Origin: Proteus faecis | Lineage (GTDB): Bacteria; Pseudomonadota; Gammaproteobacteria; Enterobacterales; Enterobacteriaceae | Length of the DNA stretch: 60,643 bases | Direction: 5' to 3' | Assembly (NCBI RefSeq): GCF_003144395.1 | Contig: NZ_PENZ01000015.1 | Span: 22,235 to 82,877, forward strand | Shown: in pieces, positions 11,608 to 21,750 of the stretch | Layout: each line of letters begins with the position of its first letter | How positions within the stretch are numbered: position 1 is the first letter of the stretch | Notes under the pieces: generated by a model | Told to the model about the DNA's origin: nothing | Seen by the model: the letters and a program-made list of their open reading frames with translations, nothing else | The model's database searches: none | Made by a program: the position numbers and the translations under genes

Positions 11608-12711
11608 TTAGCTAACAATCATATCATCACGATGCACGACAACACTGCCATACTCGTAACCTAAAATTTGACTAATTTCTTGTGAATGATGTCCTGCAAT
11701 TAGACGTAAGGCATCACTATTATAGTGAGCAACACCATGAGCGAGATCTTTACCTTGTAAACTTTGCACGCGGATAACACAGCCACGGGAGAAATCGCCT
11801 TTAATTTCTTTGATACCTTTTGGTAAAAGGGAGCTACCTTTTTCTTTAATTGCGTTTTCAGCGCCTTCATCAACCACAATCACACCAGCAATTGGCGCAC
11901 CAAAGATCCACCGTTTACGCGCTTCTAATGGGCTTTTTAAGCCATGGAATAACGTTCCAACAGGTTCATTATTGATAACTTTAGCAATAACTTCAGGTTG
12001 AACACCTGCAGCGATGACAACATCAATACCTGCGCGCCCTGCAACGGTCGCAGCTTGCAGTTTTGTAGCCATTCCCCCCGTGCCTAAGCCTGATACGCTA
12101 TCACCTGCCATTTGACGTAATTTATCATTGATATCAAAAACTTCAGGGATCAATTTAGCATCTGGATTACTACGCGGATCAGCTGTATACAGCCCTTCAA
12201 TATCCGTCAGTAATAACAATTTATCTGCACCACCTAAAATAGCAGCTAATGCTGATAAGTTATCGTTATCACCCACTTTAATTTCCGCGGTAGCAACAGC
12301 ATCATTTTCATTGATAACGGGGATAATATGGTTATCCAACAGTGCATGTAATGTATCACGCGCATTTAGGAAACGTTCTCTATCTTCAATATCTGCACGC
12401 GTTAATAGCATTTGACCAATATGAATACCATAGATGGCAAATAACTGTTTCCATACTTGAATTAAGGCACTTTGCCCCACAGCGGCCAGCAACTGTTTTG
12501 AAGCAATAGTTGCTGGCAAATCAGGATAATTCAAATACTCACGCCCAGCGGCAATTGCACCTGACGTGACAATTATAATCCGATGACCTTTTTCATGTTG
12601 TTTAGCACATTGGCGAACCAGCTCAACTATATGAGACTGATCTAGACGTCGTGAACCACCAGTCAGTACACTTGTCCCTAATTTAACAACCAGCGTTTGG
12701 CTGCTACTCAT
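11608..12711 (-). CDS. proB: glutamate 5-kinase
   Basis: ProB phosphorylates glutamate in the first, proline-inhibited step of proline synthesis. The amino acid kinase domain spans [16 protein letters not shown] through [12 protein letters not shown], with NENDAVA and GDNDNLSA binding substrate. A C-terminal PUA domain (about residues 280-360) carries [11 protein letters not shown]. The start was placed at [12 protein letters not shown], matching E. coli [12 protein letters not shown]; an ATG four codons upstream is in frame and neither start has a strong Shine-Dalgarno. With proA it forms the proBA operon. Confidence 0.96.
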   Translation of the reverse strand: MSSSQTLVVKLGTSVLTGGSRRLDQSHIVELVRQCAKQHEKGHRIIIVTSGAIAAGREYLNYPDLPATIASKQLLAAVGQSALIQVWKQLFAIYGIHIGQMLLTRADIEDRERFLNARDTLHALLDNHIIPVINENDAVATAEIKVGDNDNLSALAAILGGADKLLLLTDIEGLYTADPRSNPDAKLIPEVFDINDKLRQMAGDSVSGLGTGGMATKLQAATVAGRAGIDVVIAAGVQPEVIAKVINNEPVGTLFHGLKSPLEARKRWIFGAPIAGVIVVDEGAENAIKEKGSSLLPKGIKEIKGDFSRGCVIRVQSLQGKDLAHGVAHYNSDALRLIAGHHSQEISQILGYEYGSVVVHRDDMIVS

Positions 12712-12812
12712 AACATTTACCATTCTTGTTGATTATTTAAAAAGATAATACACAGTTTTATCAGGAGAGAAGCGTTATGCCAACTGACATAACGCAAAAT
12801 CTATGAAAAGTT

Positions 12813-12833
12813 GCCCTAACACAAAATTAGGGC
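12813..12833 (-). terminator. hairpin at the end of crl
   Basis: GCCCTAA and TTAGGGC form a 7-bp stem that contains the crl stop codon; the minus strand continues AACTTTTCATAG. A second stem, GCGTTATG/CATAACGC, lies just beyond at 12772-12795. Together they probably terminate crl ahead of proB. Confidence 0.5.
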
Positions 12834-13228
12834 TGAATGGGAAGAGGAAATTTGTTCATTTTTTCATCGGGGATGAGTGTCATCTCTAATTCACTCACCG
12901 CAAGTTGAAGAAATTCATGAAAACGAATAAGTGTTTCATTGATTGACTCAACAACATCATTCTTACTTATGTTCTGATGAAGCCAGTCACCATTTTTATC
13001 GAATAGCCCAATTTGATAATGATAAATGAGCTGTTCATTATTACGTTCTAATTCCATCCACCAGCCCCAAAACTCTCGTTTTTCCGGCGCGACTTTTTTA
13101 TTTACACAAACCGCTAAACAGTCAAAAAAGAACTGGCTCTCTTGGCATTGTTGCTCTCGGATATAAGGACCGATTTGAGCAAAACGCTTTAATAACTTAC
13201 CTCGGGTAGGGTTCAAAGATGAAGTCAT
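12827..13228 (-). CDS. crl: sigma factor-binding protein Crl
   Basis: Crl binds sigma S and helps it assemble with core RNA polymerase, raising expression of stationary-phase genes such as curli. The 133-residue protein shows the family signature GPYIREQQCQESQFFFDCLA followed by REFWGWWMELE, and LFDKNGDW. Length equals that of E. coli Crl. It stands between frsA and proB as in E. coli, but phoE, which E. coli has between crl and proB, is absent. Confidence 0.96.
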   Translation of the reverse strand: MTSSLNPTRGKLLKRFAQIGPYIREQQCQESQFFFDCLAVCVNKKVAPEKREFWGWWMELERNNEQLIYHYQIGLFDKNGDWLHQNISKNDVVESINETLIRFHEFLQLAVSELEMTLIPDEKMNKFPLPIQP

Positions 13229-13299
13229 AAATTCAGCCTCCTTAGAAACTCTACTGTTATATAATCTAATATAATTAGCAAGTTATTGTTCAAAATTAA

Positions 13300-14550
13300 T
13301 TATATTAATTTATCATAGATCCAATCTGCACTTTTTTGTAACGCAAGCTCTAAACCTTCGTAAAGCGGTTTGTCATTAATAGCAAGAATATCACCATCCA
13401 TAGAGGAACGAGCAATTAACTGCGAATCCTCTTTAGGACTCATTTCATCCCCTTTCCAATAAACGCCCATCATAGGAACAGGCATACGTCGGCCAATCAA
13501 TCCTTGGTTTTTCAAGGAATAACTGCTCAACGATAATCGAAGATTATTCTCATCTATATTCCATAACCCCAAGCGACTTGCTAATACATCAAGGTACATC
13601 ACAGGGATCTTTTTCTGCAATTCAGCTTGAGTAAAGAAAGCGTGGATCAAAGGACCTAAAGCAACAACACCTTTAATTAATTTTGGGTAGATATAAGCTA
13701 ATCGCACAGCAATATTACCACCAAAGCGAAAGCCCATCACACCAACGCGAGTATGATCAATCCAAGGCACTTCAGAAAGTTGTTTTAGAACGTCACCTTG
13801 TAATTGGCATGTATCTTCCGTTAGTTTTTGTTTTACTGAATAACCAATTCCGGGCATATCCAGTGTTAACATTGCAATCCCTTTAGGGGAAAGGTAATCA
13901 CGGAAGAAGCTAACATAATCGCTTTGTAAGCCGTCTAGCCCGCCACAAAATAACACAGTAGGATAAGGGCCTCTACAATCTTTAGGTAAATGCAGAAAAC
14001 CCGTTGTCGACCCTTTTCCCTCTAATTTAAATGTCAGTTTTTTTACTTCAAAAGAAGAAAATTTAGTCGCATTTTCAAAGGCCTTCATCGATAAAGTTAC
14101 AGCTTGATCCGCTAGGAAATCACCATTAATAAAGGGATATGCGGCAATACTATAAAGATGTGCGGCTTGTAACCAACACTCTGCTGCGACATCACCAGAC
14201 TCTTCACGTAATGCTTTTTGTTGCCAGATCATCGCTTGATGTGACCATTCAAATGACCAACCTCCTTTACGATATCCTACAACGGTATCAATAAATTTAT
14301 CATCACTGCGAGGAGCATCGTGTACCGCAATTCGACTTAACACTTCTTCTATTTCAATAGGAGAAATTCCACGCCAAATCCAAAGTAAACGTTGAATAGT
14401 CCGATACCAATTTTGCTGGCTCGTACCATTAAGTACAGTATAGGTATTAATATTCGATTTTGGATGGGTGTACTGAATTAGCGTTGAGGTTTCAGCGTGC
14501 TTTGCTCGTGGCTTAAATAAAGTTTCAGAAAGATTCGTATTGTTTGCCAT
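13300..14550 (-). CDS. frsA: esterase FrsA (fermentation-respiration switch protein)
   Basis: FrsA is an alpha/beta hydrolase that in enteric bacteria interacts with unphosphorylated IIA-Glc and affects the balance between fermentation and respiration; its enzymatic role remains debated. The chosen ATG gives 416 residues starting MANNTNLSETLFKPRAKHAETSTL, where NLSETLFKPR is the conserved family start. An upstream in-frame TTG adds four codons but overlaps the likely Shine-Dalgarno AAGAG. The hydrolase core shows LFCGGLDGLQSDY, TLDMPGIGYS and the nucleophile-elbow-like VGVMGFRFGGN. Order frsA-crl matches E. coli. Confidence 0.93.
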   Translation of the reverse strand: MANNTNLSETLFKPRAKHAETSTLIQYTHPKSNINTYTVLNGTSQQNWYRTIQRLLWIWRGISPIEIEEVLSRIAVHDAPRSDDKFIDTVVGYRKGGWSFEWSHQAMIWQQKALREESGDVAAECWLQAAHLYSIAAYPFINGDFLADQAVTLSMKAFENATKFSSFEVKKLTFKLEGKGSTTGFLHLPKDCRGPYPTVLFCGGLDGLQSDYVSFFRDYLSPKGIAMLTLDMPGIGYSVKQKLTEDTCQLQGDVLKQLSEVPWIDHTRVGVMGFRFGGNIAVRLAYIYPKLIKGVVALGPLIHAFFTQAELQKKIPVMYLDVLASRLGLWNIDENNLRLSLSSYSLKNQGLIGRRMPVPMMGVYWKGDEMSPKEDSQLIARSSMDGDILAINDKPLYEGLELALQKSADWIYDKLI

Positions 14551-14685
14551 ATCACTCTTCAAATCAGTGGATACCGTATAAAGGGGCTTAAAAGTCTGGC
14601 TTTATCATAGCATGAAATCGGCTACAACAATGTGTATCACGACAAGCAATCGCACGAAGACACCATAACAAGAGAGAGAAGTGTA

Positions 14686-14714
14686 AAAACAAAAATCCCC
14701 GCCTAAGCGAGGAT
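14686..14714 (-). terminator. gpt terminator
   Basis: On the minus strand, ATCCTCGC pairs with GCGGGGAT (one G-U) over the tetraloop TTAG, followed by TTTTGTTTTT. It lies about 30 bases after the gpt stop codon. Confidence 0.88.
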
Positions 14715-14747
14715 CTCAATTAAAACAGCAAAGCAAATGCTATCAAT

Positions 14748-15209
14748 TTATTTTTGATCACAAACTGGAGGTATAAAGGCAACGCCCATATCCCAAGGCT
14801 GTTCAATCCATGTGTTTTGCGGAATATCAACCACAAAATCATCCACTAAAGGACGCCCTTCTGGTTTTGCAAAGATAGTAACAAAATGCGCTTTTGGATA
14901 CATTTCACGGATAACTTTAGCAGTACCACCAGTATCGACTAAATCGTCAACAACGATAAAGCCTTCACCATCACCTTCTGCTTTTTTTAAGATTTTGAGG
15001 TCACGCTGATGATCATGGTCATAGCTAGAAATGCAAACTGTATCCACGTGGCGGATACCTAATTCACGAGCAAGTAATGCAGCAGGGACTAATCCCCCAC
15101 GGCTGACAGCAATAATGCCTGTCCACTGTTCGACTGGTAATAAACGTTGCGCCAATTGACGGGCATGTATTTGCAACATATCCCACGTTACAACATATTT
15201 TTCGCTCAT
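14748..15209 (-). CDS. gpt: xanthine-guanine phosphoribosyltransferase
   Basis: Gpt salvages guanine and xanthine to GMP and XMP with PRPP at the inner face of the membrane. The 153-residue protein (152 in E. coli) begins [20 protein letters not shown]. It carries the type I phosphoribosyltransferase PRPP loop [14 protein letters not shown] near residue 85 and ISRGGLVP-like [13 protein letters not shown] near residue 35. C-terminal QPWDMGVAF is the base-binding region. It is monocistronic, ending in its own terminator, and divergent from pepD as in E. coli. Confidence 0.97.
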   Translation of the reverse strand: MSEKYVVTWDMLQIHARQLAQRLLPVEQWTGIIAVSRGGLVPAALLARELGIRHVDTVCISSYDHDHQRDLKILKKAEGDGEGFIVVDDLVDTGGTAKVIREMYPKAHFVTIFAKPEGRPLVDDFVVDIPQNTWIEQPWDMGVAFIPPVCDQK

Positions 15210-15562
15210 AATATTGTGATCCTAGCTACTTGAATTTCGAGAGAAGCTTTTTTGCGGAAAAAAAGGTTGCGCGAGATTATAGTGATTTGAGCGCCTAAAA
15301 ACCAGAGAAAACGTGAAAACAGGTGAGATTATCCTCATTTTTTTCTGTAATACCTTTTTCTGATTAAAAAACAAACTATATAAAAAATGAATACAAAATA
15401 GAGATCTACTTTCTTAGATAGAGATGTGAATAGAATGACGCATTCATCAGAAGAAAGTGATATTCTCAACTATATTGGCGTATAACGCTCAGAATAATAA
15501 AGCTAACCCTTAAAAAAGCGGTAGGCTATCAATAACACAGATGCTGTTAGAGGAGATCCATC
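15210..15562. other. gpt-pepD divergent intergenic region
   Basis: About 350 AT-rich bases hold the promoters of both divergent genes. I could not fix either promoter with confidence and see no operator, repeat or small gene. AGAGGAG close to the pepD ATG is its ribosome binding site. Confidence 0.55.
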
Positions 15563-17020
15563 GTGTCTGAACTATCTACTCTATCCCCACAACCACTATG
15601 GGATATTTTTGCAAAAATTTGTTCAATTCCACATCCATCACATCATGAAGAAGCCTTAGCTTCCCATATTCTTTCTTGGGCTAGTGAAAAAGGTCTTTTT
15701 GCTCAGCGCGATGCAGTTGGCAATATTTTAATTCGTAAACCAGCAACCAAAGGCATGGAAGATCGTAAAGCCGTTGTTTTGCAAGCACACTTAGATATGG
15801 TGCCACAAAAAAATAACGACACGGTTCACGACTTCACTAAAGATCCGATTCAACCTTACATTGATGGCGAATGGATCAAAGCTAAAGGCACAACATTAGG
15901 TGCTGATAATGGTGTAGGTATGGCATCTGCATTAGCTGTTTTAGCTGATGACACTGTTAAGCACGGACCATTAGAAGTGCTACTAACTATGACTGAAGAA
16001 ACAGGCATGGACGGTGCATTTGGTTTACAACCAGGTTGGTTACAAGCTGACATTCTTATCAACACAGACTCAGAAGAAGAAGGCGAAATCTACATGGGTT
16101 GCGCGGGTGGTATTGATGTTAAAACCACAGTAAGCCTTTCTTACGATGCAATGCCAGCAGGCCACATTGTTAAGCAACTGGTTTTAAAAGGATTAAATGG
16201 TGGTCACTCTGGTGGTGATATCCATTTAGGCTTAGGTAACGCCAATAAATTATTAGCGCGTTTCTTAGCGGGTCATGCCGAAGAATTATCGCTGAAATTA
16301 ATTGATTTTCATGGTGGTACACTGCGTAATGCGATTCCTCGTGAAGCAAACATTATTTTTGCAATTCCAGCGGATAAAGCAAACCAACTAGATGAAGTAA
16401 AAGCGAAATTTGAAGCGCTGTTAAAAACAGAATTAGCTATTGCTGAAAAAAATCTGAAAGTTGAATTAATTGATACAACAACAGATAAGAAAGTTTTCAC
16501 TGCAGATTGCCAAGAGCGCTTAATCAACCTACTTAATGCAATGCCAAATGGTGTTATACGTATGAGTGACGACGTTGAAGGTGTTGTTGAAACTTCATTA
16601 AACGTCGGTGTTGTTAGCATTGTTGACGATAAAGTAGAGATCCTGTGCTTAATTCGCTCACTGATTGATAGCGGTAAAACCTATGTTGTTAGCATGCTAA
16701 CATCATTAGCAAAACTGGCGAAAGCAGATATCGAAACCAAAGGCGGTTATCCTGGTTGGAAACCTGATGCAGACTCTCCTGTTATGCATTTAGTTCGTGA
16801 CACTTACCAGCAACTGTTTGATAAAGTACCAAACATCATGGTTATCCACGCTGGTCTTGAGTGTGGTCTATTCAAAAAACCTTACCCAGATATGGATATG
16901 GTTTCTATTGGGCCAACAATCCGTGGTGCTCACTCACCAGACGAACGCGTTCACATTAAGAGCGTCGGTCAATACTGGCAATTATTAACCGCGATTTTAA
17001 AAGCAATCCCTGCTAAATAA
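15563..17020 (+). CDS. pepD: cytosol nonspecific dipeptidase (aminoacyl-histidine dipeptidase)
   Basis: PepD is a cytoplasmic M20-family zinc dipeptidase with broad specificity including carnosine-type dipeptides. The 485 residues equal the E. coli length. Metal ligands are visible in LQAHLDMVPQK (His76, with Asp78), TLGADNGVG (Asp115), TEETGMDGA (Glu145/Glu146), NTDSEEEG and the C-terminal IHAGLECGLF. A dimerisation insertion lies between about residues 200 and 390. A start is supported by AGAGGAG upstream. Monocistronic, with a strong terminator. Confidence 0.97.
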   Translation: MSELSTLSPQPLWDIFAKICSIPHPSHHEEALASHILSWASEKGLFAQRDAVGNILIRKPATKGMEDRKAVVLQAHLDMVPQKNNDTVHDFTKDPIQPYIDGEWIKAKGTTLGADNGVGMASALAVLADDTVKHGPLEVLLTMTEETGMDGAFGLQPGWLQADILINTDSEEEGEIYMGCAGGIDVKTTVSLSYDAMPAGHIVKQLVLKGLNGGHSGGDIHLGLGNANKLLARFLAGHAEELSLKLIDFHGGTLRNAIPREANIIFAIPADKANQLDEVKAKFEALLKTELAIAEKNLKVELIDTTTDKKVFTADCQERLINLLNAMPNGVIRMSDDVEGVVETSLNVGVVSIVDDKVEILCLIRSLIDSGKTYVVSMLTSLAKLAKADIETKGGYPGWKPDADSPVMHLVRDTYQQLFDKVPNIMVIHAGLECGLFKKPYPDMDMVSIGPTIRGAHSPDERVHIKSVGQYWQLLTAILKAIPAK

Positions 17021-17042
17021 TCTCGCTTTAGCGTTAATAATG

Positions 17043-17069
17043 AAACCCGCTTAATTGGCGGGTTTTTTG
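17043..17069 (+). terminator. pepD terminator
   Basis: AACCCGC and GCGGGTT form a 7-bp stem with loop TTAATTG, followed by TTTTTGT. It lies 22 bases after the pepD stop codon. Confidence 0.9.
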
Positions 17070-17212
17070 TAACGCAGCCAGCAAGAAAATAATTTATCCC
17101 TCCTTCCCCTATTTCCCTTAAAGATCATAATTTATTCCTCATATAGCCAATTTCTCAATCACTTATTTCATAATGGAATAAAAAAACAGATCTTAATAAA
17201 TTAAATATATAG

Positions 17213-17237
17213 AATGCTAATCATTATCATTAGCATT
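17213..17237. promoter_or_regulatory. Fur operator upstream of the TonB-dependent receptor
   Basis: Perfect 9-base inverted arms AATGCTAAT and ATTAGCATT flank CATTATC, giving a strong match to the Fur consensus (GATAATGATAATCATTATC family). It lies about 70 bases upstream of the receptor start. Fur-Fe(II) binding here would repress the gene when iron is plentiful. Confidence 0.88.
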
Positions 17238-17308
17238 AATATTTTTAGAGTGATATTTTCATGGCTTCCGCATTTAAAGTTAAATAATAAAAAACAAAGG
17301 GTTCAATT

Positions 17309-19471
17309 GTGTCTAATAAAAATTGCGTTGTTAGCCTCTTTCTCGCTTTACCTCTAAGTTTACTTTCTATCCAGATCCATGCAGCCGTTACTCAAAATGT
17401 ACCTGAAAAGATAATTGTTACAGCATCTCCATCACAAGATCCTCAAGCACCGGTTTCCGGCTTTGTAGCAACAAAAACATTATCAACAAATAAAACACCG
17501 ACTGAAATAGAAAAAACACCGCAATCTATTAGCGTGATCACACGTGATCAAATGGATACTCAAGATGTCAGTTCTGTTTCTCAGGCGTTGCGTTATACAC
17601 CGGGAGTTTTCACAGAATATCGTGGAAGTTCTAATCGTAATGATGAAGTTTTTATTCGTGGATACAGTTATGCGCCACGTTTTCTTGATGGTTTAAGCTA
17701 TGGAATGGGAGCATCATCATCAACTGGCGCAATTGATCCATGGTTATTAGAACGCGTTGAAGTAGTTAGAGGACCAGCATCGGTTCTTTATGGTCAAGTA
17801 AACCCTGGTGGTCTTGTTGCAATGACAAGTAAAAGACCAACAGCATCCCCTATTCGTCACATTCAAGTACGTGTAGGCAATGATAAATTAGCAGAAACTG
17901 CTTTTGATTTTTCAGGTACATTAAGTGATGATAATCGTATACTTTATCGTCTAAACGGTATTGCCAAAACACAACATACACAAATAAAAAACTATAAAGA
18001 AGAACGTTTTGCACTTGCTCCTGCGATAACATTCTTACCTAATGAACAAACTCGCTTAACATTATTAAGTTTTATTCAACAAGAGCCTGAAGCAGGATAT
18101 CGTAATTTTTTACCTGCCTATGGTACGGTTAAAAGTACTCCTGCGGGTACTATTCCCTTTAATTTTGATGTTAACAATCCCGATTACCATAAATCATGGC
18201 GCCAACAATATGGTGTAGGTTATGAGTTTGAACACGAATTTAGTGACTCACTAAAAATTGTACAAAATGCTCGATATAGCCATATTAATCAGAAATATAA
18301 ATACCTTGTATTTGGATCTTTAAGAAAAGATAACCCTTATGTCCTTGAACGCCGAGCACAACAAGAGCAACGAGAAACCGATACTTTAGGAATAGATACT
18401 CGTTTACAAGCCGACTTTGCTACTGCAAAACTTGATCATACTGTGATTGCTGGTATTGATTATCAATGGAGTAAAGATCAAGATAACTTACTCCGTGCAA
18501 TGGGGCCTGAGTACGATCTTGATTGGCGTGATCCTAATTATCACTATCCAATTAATATGAACTTACAAAAACCCGCAACCGATCAGCGCCAAAAACGTGA
18601 TCAGATCGGTCTGTATCTACAAGATCAGCTCCAATGGAAAAACTGGATCTTACTTGCAGGCTTACGCCAAGATTGGGCTCAAGTTCGGACTCATGATTTC
18701 TTAGCTAAAAGCTATGACCAACAAGACGATCATAAATTGACGGGGCGCGTAGGGCTTTTATATTCTTTTGATAATGGCATTTCTCCTTATATTAGTTATA
18801 GCACCTCATTTGAACCTAATTTACAAACTCGTCGAGCACCAGGAAGTTCTCCTTTTGAGCCTAGCGAAGGTCGTCAATTAGAAGCAGGAATTAAATACCT
18901 CACACCAAATGAACAAACATTAGCAACACTCTCTGTTTATCAATTACAACAACGCAATGTTACCAATTACAATGCTGAAAAAGCGTATTTTGAACCGGTC
19001 GGTGAAATTAGAAATCGAGGTGTTGAAGCGCAAATTAATAGTCAATTAACTGAAAAAATTTCATTTATCAGTAGCTATGCTTATATCGATACTGAAGTCA
19101 GAAAAACCATTATTGCGGGAACACAAGGAAAAGAACTCCCTAGAGTCCCTAAACATATGGCATCTCTTTGGGGGCAATATGATGAAACATCCGGACTATT
19201 TAATGGGGCAAAAACGGGTATTGGTGTGAGATATGTGGGGGTATCTCAAGGTGATACCAAAAATACAGTCAGTGTACCAGCGGTTACTCTTTACGATGCA
19301 ATGATTGGTTATTCATTAGGTAAGCTATCACCCTCTTTAAAAGGTGCTGAAATTCAGCTCAATATAAATAATATTGCGAATAAACACTATGTTGCATCTT
19401 GTGCAGGTGATACTGCATGTTTTTATGGGATTGGCAGAACAATGACAGCAACAATGAATTATCGCTGGTGA
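17309..19471 (+). CDS. TonB-dependent siderophore receptor (FhuA/FoxA-like)
   Basis: This is an outer-membrane beta-barrel receptor that takes up a ferric siderophore using TonB energy. The 720 residues begin with a signal peptide (cut expected after IQIHA). A TonB-box-like EKIIVTA follows, then a plug domain with TPQSISVITRDQM and LERVEVVRGPASVLYGQVNPGG, and a barrel ending in NYRW with terminal aromatic residue. Near the C-terminus VASCAGDTACFYG resembles hydroxamate receptors such as FhuA and FoxA, so a hydroxamate ligand is plausible but not proven. The start is GTG with AAAGGG upstream. A Fur box precedes it; no transporter genes adjoin it. Confidence 0.9.
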   Translation: MSNKNCVVSLFLALPLSLLSIQIHAAVTQNVPEKIIVTASPSQDPQAPVSGFVATKTLSTNKTPTEIEKTPQSISVITRDQMDTQDVSSVSQALRYTPGVFTEYRGSSNRNDEVFIRGYSYAPRFLDGLSYGMGASSSTGAIDPWLLERVEVVRGPASVLYGQVNPGGLVAMTSKRPTASPIRHIQVRVGNDKLAETAFDFSGTLSDDNRILYRLNGIAKTQHTQIKNYKEERFALAPAITFLPNEQTRLTLLSFIQQEPEAGYRNFLPAYGTVKSTPAGTIPFNFDVNNPDYHKSWRQQYGVGYEFEHEFSDSLKIVQNARYSHINQKYKYLVFGSLRKDNPYVLERRAQQEQRETDTLGIDTRLQADFATAKLDHTVIAGIDYQWSKDQDNLLRAMGPEYDLDWRDPNYHYPINMNLQKPATDQRQKRDQIGLYLQDQLQWKNWILLAGLRQDWAQVRTHDFLAKSYDQQDDHKLTGRVGLLYSFDNGISPYISYSTSFEPNLQTRRAPGSSPFEPSEGRQLEAGIKYLTPNEQTLATLSVYQLQQRNVTNYNAEKAYFEPVGEIRNRGVEAQINSQLTEKISFISSYAYIDTEVRKTIIAGTQGKELPRVPKHMASLWGQYDETSGLFNGAKTGIGVRYVGVSQGDTKNTVSVPAVTLYDAMIGYSLGKLSPSLKGAEIQLNINNIANKHYVASCAGDTACFYGIGRTMTATMNYRW

Positions 19472-19507
19472 TCCCGTATTAGATTAACAACATAAATGAA
19501 CTGCATT

Positions 19508-19545
19508 AACCATAGTCTATCGATAAAGAGGCTATGGTTTTTTTA
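19508..19545 (+). terminator. terminator after the siderophore receptor
   Basis: AACCATAG pairs with CTATGGTT across a 16-base loop and is followed by a T5 run. It serves the plus-strand receptor gene and separates it from the convergent dinB. Confidence 0.75.
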
Positions 19546-19549
19546 ATAT

Positions 19550-20605
19550 TTATAATGCTAAAAGAAGTTGTCGTTCTATTTGTGGATCTTGCAAAGTGAC
19601 ATGAAAACCGATTAATCGCACACCTCGGCCATTTCGGCGCTCATGCCATGCTTGATAGGCAATATTTATTAAATCGGCTTTTTCTAAAATAGGATGAGTA
19701 TGCTCTTGTGTTGTTAATTGAAAATCATCAAATTTTAGTTTAACGCCTTGCCTTGCTATTCTTAAATCAGGTTTCACTTTTATGAGCCGCCTTTCTAATT
19801 CGTTATATAACCCATCAAGTAATACCAAGCAATCATCCCAAGAATTGATATCTGAGGCAAAAGTACGCTCAACGCCAACAGATTTTCTGAGTCTATCAGG
19901 GTTAATTTCACGCTCATCAATGCCATGACTACGTTCCCACAAATTTTGACCAAATTTCCCAAACACTTTTACCAAAGAAATAACATCGCTACGACGAATA
20001 TCAGCGCAAGTTTCTAACCCCATTTCTTGCAAGCGAGCAAATGTCACCTTACCTACACCTGGTATTTTATTAAGCGGTAATTTTAAAATAAAATCATCGA
20101 TTTGCTCTGGTGTAATAACAAATTGTCCATTTGGTTTATTAATATCAGAGGCAATTTTTGCAAGAAATTTAATCGGTGCAATACCAGCTGATGCAGTGAG
20201 ATTTAATTCATCAAAAATTTGTTGGCGAATCTCTTGTGCTATCAACGTCGCTGAGCCGTGGCAATGCTTACTGTCAGATACATCAAGATAAGCTTCATCG
20301 AGTGAAAGAGGTTCAATAAGATGGGTATAACGAGAAAAAATTTTACGGATCGTTGCTGATGTCTCTTTATAGAGCGCCATTCTACCTGGTAAAACTTTTA
20401 AGTGAGGACATAACTTCAACGCTGTTGCTGTTGACATCGCGCTACGAACACCAAAACGACGAGCTGGATAATTCGCCGTGCAGATCACTCCTCGGCTAGA
20501 AGCATTACCTCCAACCGCAATTGGGATCGCTTTTAGTGCTGGATTATCTCGCATTTCAATCGCAGCATAAAAACAATCCATATCAACATGAATAATTTTA
20601 CGCAT
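19550..20605 (-). CDS. dinB: DNA polymerase IV
   Basis: DinB is a Y-family error-prone polymerase for translesion synthesis, induced in the SOS response. The 351 residues equal the E. coli length. Catalytic acidic residues occur in HVDMDCFYAAIEM near the N-terminus and SLDEAYLDV near residue 103. The helix-hairpin-helix motif is NKIPGVGKVTF, and the little-finger domain follows to residue 351. GAGGTGA precedes the ATG. A LexA box lies just upstream. Convergent with the receptor gene. Confidence 0.97.
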   Translation of the reverse strand: MRKIIHVDMDCFYAAIEMRDNPALKAIPIAVGGNASSRGVICTANYPARRFGVRSAMSTATALKLCPHLKVLPGRMALYKETSATIRKIFSRYTHLIEPLSLDEAYLDVSDSKHCHGSATLIAQEIRQQIFDELNLTASAGIAPIKFLAKIASDINKPNGQFVITPEQIDDFILKLPLNKIPGVGKVTFARLQEMGLETCADIRRSDVISLVKVFGKFGQNLWERSHGIDEREINPDRLRKSVGVERTFASDINSWDDCLVLLDGLYNELERRLIKVKPDLRIARQGVKLKFDDFQLTTQEHTHPILEKADLINIAYQAWHERRNGRGVRLIGFHVTLQDPQIERQLLLAL

Positions 20606-20624
20606 ACAATCACCTCATCTTATT

Positions 20625-20644
20625 TACTGTTTAAATATACAGTA
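20625..20644. promoter_or_regulatory. LexA (SOS) box of dinB
   Basis: TACTGTTTAAATATACAGTA matches CTGT-N8-ACAG exactly and lies 20 bases upstream of the dinB start codon, a position where LexA would block transcription initiation. Confidence 0.9.
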
Positions 20645-20837
20645 AATAAATATTAACTACAATTTTATTCCTTCTCATCTCCCTCTATTGAGGTGTATTT
20701 CTCATAAAACTCTGAATTAGTCTGTTTATTTATAGAAATGTCACAAAGTAATGATAGATTGTTTTTGCTCGTTGATTAATTACATTAATTTTAAATATTG
20801 TTTTGTAACTATATATAAAACAAGGAAATAATTTTTC

Positions 20838-21710
20838 ATGATCAAATTATTTATCGCTATTTCTCTCTTTTTTTATTCTGTAATTCTTATGGCATCTCCT
20901 AAAATTATCGCACATCGTGGTGGCACAGCTGATGCTCCTGAAAATACTGAAATTGCTATAAAAACAGCCCTTTCTAATCAAGCTGATGCAATTTGGATCA
21001 CCATTCAATTATCGAAAGATAATATTCCCGTTCTTTATCGTCCAAGCGACTTAAAAAGCTTAACGAATGGACAAGGCAGTATTTCTGACTTTACTGCACA
21101 GCAACTTAAACAATGGGATGCGGGTTATAAATTTGGTGAAGCACAACAGTTTCCTTATCGAAATAAAGGCGTCACCATTCCAACATTAGATGAGATCTTA
21201 ACTCAATTTCCGACAACACAGTTTTATCTTGATTTAAAATCGCCAGATGCTGATCCAGCAATCCAAAGTGAAGCATTAACTACAGTGCTTCGTAAACATA
21301 ACGCTCTAGATAGAACTCGCATCTACTCTACAAATACCGCATTTCTTAATGCCTTGCCGGATAATGTACAACGTTTTGAAAGCCGTGATATCACTCGTGA
21401 TATTTTAGCTAATATCACCATGAACCATGTTTGCTTATTACCAGAAAGTTTAGATATTACTCGTTGGTATGGACTTGAGCTTCACCGCAAAGTAGAGGTC
21501 GTTGAGAAGTACACACTAGGTGAAGCTCGCTCAGCATCTATTCTGAGTTGGGATAAGGATGCCATGTCTTGTTTTCGTGCTGGTGGCAATGCTCATATTA
21601 TTCTTTTTGGGATCAATACAGAGAAAGATTATATTCAAGCCAAAGAATTAGGTGCTGATGCAGTTATGGTTGATTCACCTGCAAATATGAAAGCATTTAG
21701 AAAAGAGTAA
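20838..21710 (+). CDS. secreted GDPD-family (glycerophosphodiesterase-like) protein with altered active site
   Basis: The 290-residue protein starts with a signal peptide (MIKLFIAISLFFYSVILMAS), so it is probably periplasmic. It has the TIM-barrel signature of glycerophosphodiester phosphodiesterases: HRGG at 26-29 and PENT at 34-37. Aligned with the E. coli enzymes, the metal-binding Glu-x-Asp pair is replaced by Trp53 and Thr55, and the second catalytic His of the HD pair is Arg68-Pro69. C-terminal GADAVMVDSP is family-like. It may be a catalytically divergent clade member; calling it a working phosphodiesterase would be unsafe. Confidence 0.8.
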   Translation: MIKLFIAISLFFYSVILMASPKIIAHRGGTADAPENTEIAIKTALSNQADAIWITIQLSKDNIPVLYRPSDLKSLTNGQGSISDFTAQQLKQWDAGYKFGEAQQFPYRNKGVTIPTLDEILTQFPTTQFYLDLKSPDADPAIQSEALTTVLRKHNALDRTRIYSTNTAFLNALPDNVQRFESRDITRDILANITMNHVCLLPESLDITRWYGLELHRKVEVVEKYTLGEARSASILSWDKDAMSCFRAGGNAHIILFGINTEKDYIQAKELGADAVMVDSPANMKAFRKE

Positions 21711-21750
21711 ACGTCTAGTTTTAGCTTCATTTTTTTAGAAAAAATAAAAT

